7,173 nucleotides of DNA from Candidatus Uhrbacteria bacterium (lineage in GTDB: Bacteria > Patescibacteriota > Patescibacteriia > 2-12-FULL-60-25), in contig CAIKNB010000086.1 in assembly GCA_903828685.1 (NCBI GenBank), positions 1 to 7,173 of the forward strand. Reading direction: 5' to 3'. Under the pieces are notes generated by a model. That model made no database searches, had not been told where the DNA came from, and worked only from the letters and a program-made list of their open reading frames with translations. Each line of letters starts with the position of its first letter. Positions within the stretch are counted from its first letter, which is position 1. A program made the translations under genes and the position numbers. This document shows positions 5,514 to 7,173 of the stretch, piece by piece.

Positions 5514-6593
5514 ATGCCGGTCAGACGAAAGAGCCGAAAAGCCTTGCGCATCCTGAGCATCGAAACCAGCTGCGATGAAACGAGCGTGGCGCTTTTGGAA
5601 ACGTCAGTGGCCCGCGGTTCGATATCTGCGGTCAAGTTACTTCATCACGAAACCGCAACGCAAATTCCCATCCACCGCCGGTTTGGGGGAGTGGTCCCGG
5701 AAGTTGCGGCGCGCACTCACGTGGCCGAATTGGTTTCGTTGCTTGAACGCGCCGGCATCTTTGGCAAAGGCAAAAGCAAATTCGATGCCATTGCCGTGAC
5801 CAAGGGCCCAGGCCTCGCGACCGCTTTGAGAGTCGGAGTCGAAGCCGCGCGCACGCTCTCATTTGCGACCGGCAAACCGCTCGTGGGCGTGAACCATTTG
5901 GAGGGCCATCTGGCGTCTGCCTGGCTTATGCCGCAGAACCGCAAAGCGTGGAAATTCCCGATCCTGGCCTTGCTCGTTTCCGGCGGCCATACCGAGTTGG
6001 TGCTCATGCAGGATTATTGCCGCTACAAAGTCCTGGGCCGCACGCGCGATGATGCCTCGGGTGAAGCCTTCGACAAGACAGCTAAACTTTTGGGGCTGCC
6101 TTATCCGGGCGGACCCGAACTCTCTCGCCTGGCAGCCAAAGGCAAGGCAGACGCATTCAAACTTCCGCGTCCCATGTTGGATGATCCGTCTTTGGACTTC
6201 AGTTTCTCCGGCCTCAAGACCGCCGTCCGCGTTTTGGTGGAATCAAAATTCAAAATTCACGATTCAAAATTCACTGCCGCACTACCGGATCTTTGCGCCA
6301 GTATCCAAGGAGCCATCGTTGACGTATTGGTGGAAAAAACGATCCGTGCAGCCAAGTTATCCAAACCCAAATGCATCATCATGGTTGGCGGCGTGTCGGC
6401 AAACGCCTCGCTGCAGGAAAAGATGGCGCAGCGCGTCAAACAGGATTTGCGCGGCGTTAAGCTTTTGGCGCCGCCCAAAGGTTTTTATACGGACAATGCA
6501 GCCATGGTGGCGGCTGCCGGCTTGTGGCGCCTGCGTCAGGGAAAAGTCGATCAATGGAAAAAGCTGGATGCCGAGCCTGAACTGGATATATGA
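5514..6593 (+). CDS. tsaD: tRNA t6A37 threonylcarbamoyltransferase TsaD
   Basis: This 359-residue protein is near the usual 335-350 for bacterial TsaD. Known role: within a TsaB-TsaD-TsaE assembly it transfers the threonylcarbamoyl group from threonylcarbamoyl-AMP to A37 of ANN-decoding tRNAs. Visible motifs: IETSCDET at 16-23; PEVAARTH at 62-69; metal-binding HLEGH at 128-132 (His128 and His132); VSGGHTEL at 155-162; DDASGEAFDK at 179-188; FSFSGLKTAV; GGVSANASL; and TDNAAM with the third metal ligand Asp327. All key residues are present. The first 9 residues are a basic extension before the conserved strand, so a TTG at codon 11 is a possible alternative start. An A+T-rich stretch encoding ESKFKIHDSKF occupies a loop and holds three TCAAAATTC copies. 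tsaE overlaps its end by 4 nt (ATGA). Confidence 0.97.
   Translation: MPVRRKSRKALRILSIETSCDETSVALLETSVARGSISAVKLLHHETATQIPIHRRFGGVVPEVAARTHVAELVSLLERAGIFGKGKSKFDAIAVTKGPGLATALRVGVEAARTLSFATGKPLVGVNHLEGHLASAWLMPQNRKAWKFPILALLVSGGHTELVLMQDYCRYKVLGRTRDDASGEAFDKTAKLLGLPYPGGPELSRLAAKGKADAFKLPRPMLDDPSLDFSFSGLKTAVRVLVESKFKIHDSKFTAALPDLCASIQGAIVDVLVEKTIRAAKLSKPKCIIMVGGVSANASLQEKMAQRVKQDLRGVKLLAPPKGFYTDNAAMVAAAGLWRLRQGKVDQWKKLDAEPELDI
6243..6272 (+). repeat. TCAAAATTC repeat cluster inside tsaD
   Basis: Exact TCAAAATTC occurs at 6243-6251, 6250-6258 and 6264-6272, with AAAATT as a palindromic core. The 30-bp block is markedly A+T-rich against GC-rich coding sequence on both sides. It encodes SKFKIHDSKF in frame, at a point where TsaD proteins normally have a variable loop. 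It looks like an in-frame insertion or expansion of a simple repeat. Confidence 0.65.
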
Positions 6594-7027
6594 GAAGCGT
6601 AAAATTCCAACCAGGCAAAAAAATCAGCCGACTGTCGGTGCCCACGACAGATGGTTGGAAACCGGGTGCGGAAAATGTTCTGTCGCAGCTGAAACCGGGG
6701 AGCATCCTCGCGGTGCAAGGCGACCTTGGAGCAGGCAAAACCACCTTTATCCAAGCTTTGGCCAAGGAGTTGGGCATCAAGCGTTTTGTGCCCAGCCCGA
6801 CTTTTTCGCTCATGCGCAGCTATAAAGTCTCACCCGCTGTAAATGGCATCAAACGGCTTATCCATGTCGATGCTTATCGGCTCAAGAATGCACGCGAACT
6901 CATGGTGTTGGATCTTGACGAAGAGCTTTCGGACGGAGGCAGCGTGCTTGTGTTGGAATGGCCTGAAAAGGTTGAGGCGTGGCTGGCCGCAAGAATGAAG
7001 CAGACCGTCAAACTATCAATCGAATAA
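6590..7027 (+). CDS. tsaE: tRNA t6A37 biosynthesis ATPase TsaE
   Basis: This 145-residue P-loop ATPase is close to the usual 150 residues. Known role: ATP hydrolysis by TsaE supports turnover of the TsaB-TsaD complex in t6A formation. Visible motifs: Walker A GDLGAGKTT at 44-52; the SPTF switch motif at 69-72; HVDAYRL at 92-98 with Asp94; and LEWPE at 122-126, with the conserved Glu123 and Trp124. All hallmark residues are intact. The N-terminal 25 residues before the first conserved part are divergent. The ATG overlaps the tsaD stop as ATGA, so translation is probably coupled by termination-reinitiation. A GGA 3 nt before the ATG is too close to act as a Shine-Dalgarno. tsaB, a frequent neighbour of tsaE in other bacteria, is not beside it; the next gene is convergent. 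Confidence 0.95.
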   Translation: MRSVKFQPGKKISRLSVPTTDGWKPGAENVLSQLKPGSILAVQGDLGAGKTTFIQALAKELGIKRFVPSPTFSLMRSYKVSPAVNGIKRLIHVDAYRLKNARELMVLDLDEELSDGGSVLVLEWPEKVEAWLAARMKQTVKLSIE

Positions 7028-7029
7028 AA

Positions 7030-7057
7030 AATACCACGTCCGAAAGGTCGTGGTATT
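7030..7057. terminator. Terminator hairpin between convergent tsaE and pilus ATPase genes
   Basis: AATACCACG (7030-7038) pairs with CGTGGTATT (7049-7057). Inside, after a T-T mismatch, CC (7040-7041) and GG (7046-7047) close a GAAA tetraloop. Six A residues at 7026-7031 become a T-run on the minus strand, so the hairpin fits termination of the minus-strand gene best. In the plus direction it follows tsaE by 2 nt but has only a weak T-tract, so it may still work for both genes. Confidence 0.8.
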
Positions 7058-7067
7058 CATATGAATA
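7054..7067. repeat. 14-bp perfect palindrome
   Basis: TATTCATATGAATA is its own reverse complement. It lies between the minus-strand stop codon (7072-7074) and the terminator stem, and shares bases 7054-7057 with that stem, so the two structures cannot fully form together. It may be chance in an A+T-rich gap. Confidence 0.4.
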
Positions 7068-7071
7068 TTCG

Positions 7072-7173
7072 TCAGGCGCTTCCTCCAGGCGGCGGCTCCT
7101 CGGGCGCTTCTTCCATGGCTTGCAGCTCGGCCGCGCGCAGCACCTCGTCCACGGTGGTGAGCCCGTCTAGCGC
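7072..7173 (-). CDS. pilB: C-terminus of a PilB/GspE-type ATPase, truncated by window edge
   Basis: Reading the minus strand from 7173, 33 codons run in frame to a TGA at 7074-7072. The visible start, ALDGLTTVDEVLRAAELQ, resembles the extreme C-terminal motif of type II secretion/type IV pilus assembly ATPases, in which a G-(x)-T-T-x-x-E-V-L-R segment closes the protein. Known role of that family: a cytoplasmic hexameric motor that powers pilin polymerisation. After the motif comes an acidic, proline/glycine-rich tail (EEAPEEPPPGGSA) that is not part of the core. The terminator hairpin just beyond, with its T-run on the minus strand, supports a real gene end here. The Walker motifs lie outside the window, so a related ATPase such as GspE or a PilT-like protein cannot be excluded. 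Confidence 0.6.
   Translation of the reverse strand, partial: ALDGLTTVDEVLRAAELQAMEEAPEEPPPGGSA

Noticed and set aside
6049..6825. 258-residue open frame on the plus strand overlapping tsaD and tsaE in another frame
   Set aside because: It runs through two intact genes of known family, and its translation is Trp/Arg/Pro-rich without motifs.

Overview
The window looks like part of a chromosome from an uncultivated bacterium with a small, tightly packed genome. A Patescibacteria/CPR lineage, perhaps a moderately GC-rich Parcubacteria-type organism, is my best guess. The reasons are very short intergenic gaps, a mixture of housekeeping genes without familiar operon partners, a type IV pilus ATPase tail, TCAAAATTC-type repeats inside a coding region, and no recognisable Shine-Dalgarno sequence in front of any start codon. 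This placement is an inference; no rRNA or ribosomal protein gene is present to settle it.

Layout. Positions 1-441 hold the C-terminal half of a glucose-1-phosphate thymidylyltransferase (RfbA/RmlA family), cut by the left edge. Positions 518-1762 hold a trxA-trxB pair with a 3-nt gap: thioredoxin and its NADPH-dependent reductase. Positions 1797-3176 hold two genes of unknown function (375 and 79 residues), apparently co-transcribed from an extended -10 promoter so close to the start that the mRNA would be almost leaderless. Positions 3263-4492 encode a hexameric-type, probably NAD-linked glutamate dehydrogenase, with a good promoter and a 9-bp hairpin in its leader. Positions 4593-5405 encode a secreted, alanine-rich protein built on 11-residue repeats, followed by a strong intrinsic terminator. 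Positions 5514-7027 hold tsaD and tsaE, overlapping by 4 nt, for the tRNA t6A37 modification. A terminator hairpin at 7030-7057 separates them from a convergent minus-strand gene whose last 33 codons lie at the right edge and resemble the C-terminus of a PilB/GspE ATPase.

How the genes fit together. trxA/trxB form a complete disulfide-reducing couple, and tsaD/tsaE supply two of the t6A enzymes (tsaB and tsaC are not in the window). The glutamate dehydrogenase links amino acid and central carbon metabolism. The unknown pair at 1797-3176 and the secreted repeat protein are the least explained content. I found no CRISPR array, tRNA, rRNA, insertion sequence or recognisable defence system. No gene-free stretch exceeds about 110 nt.
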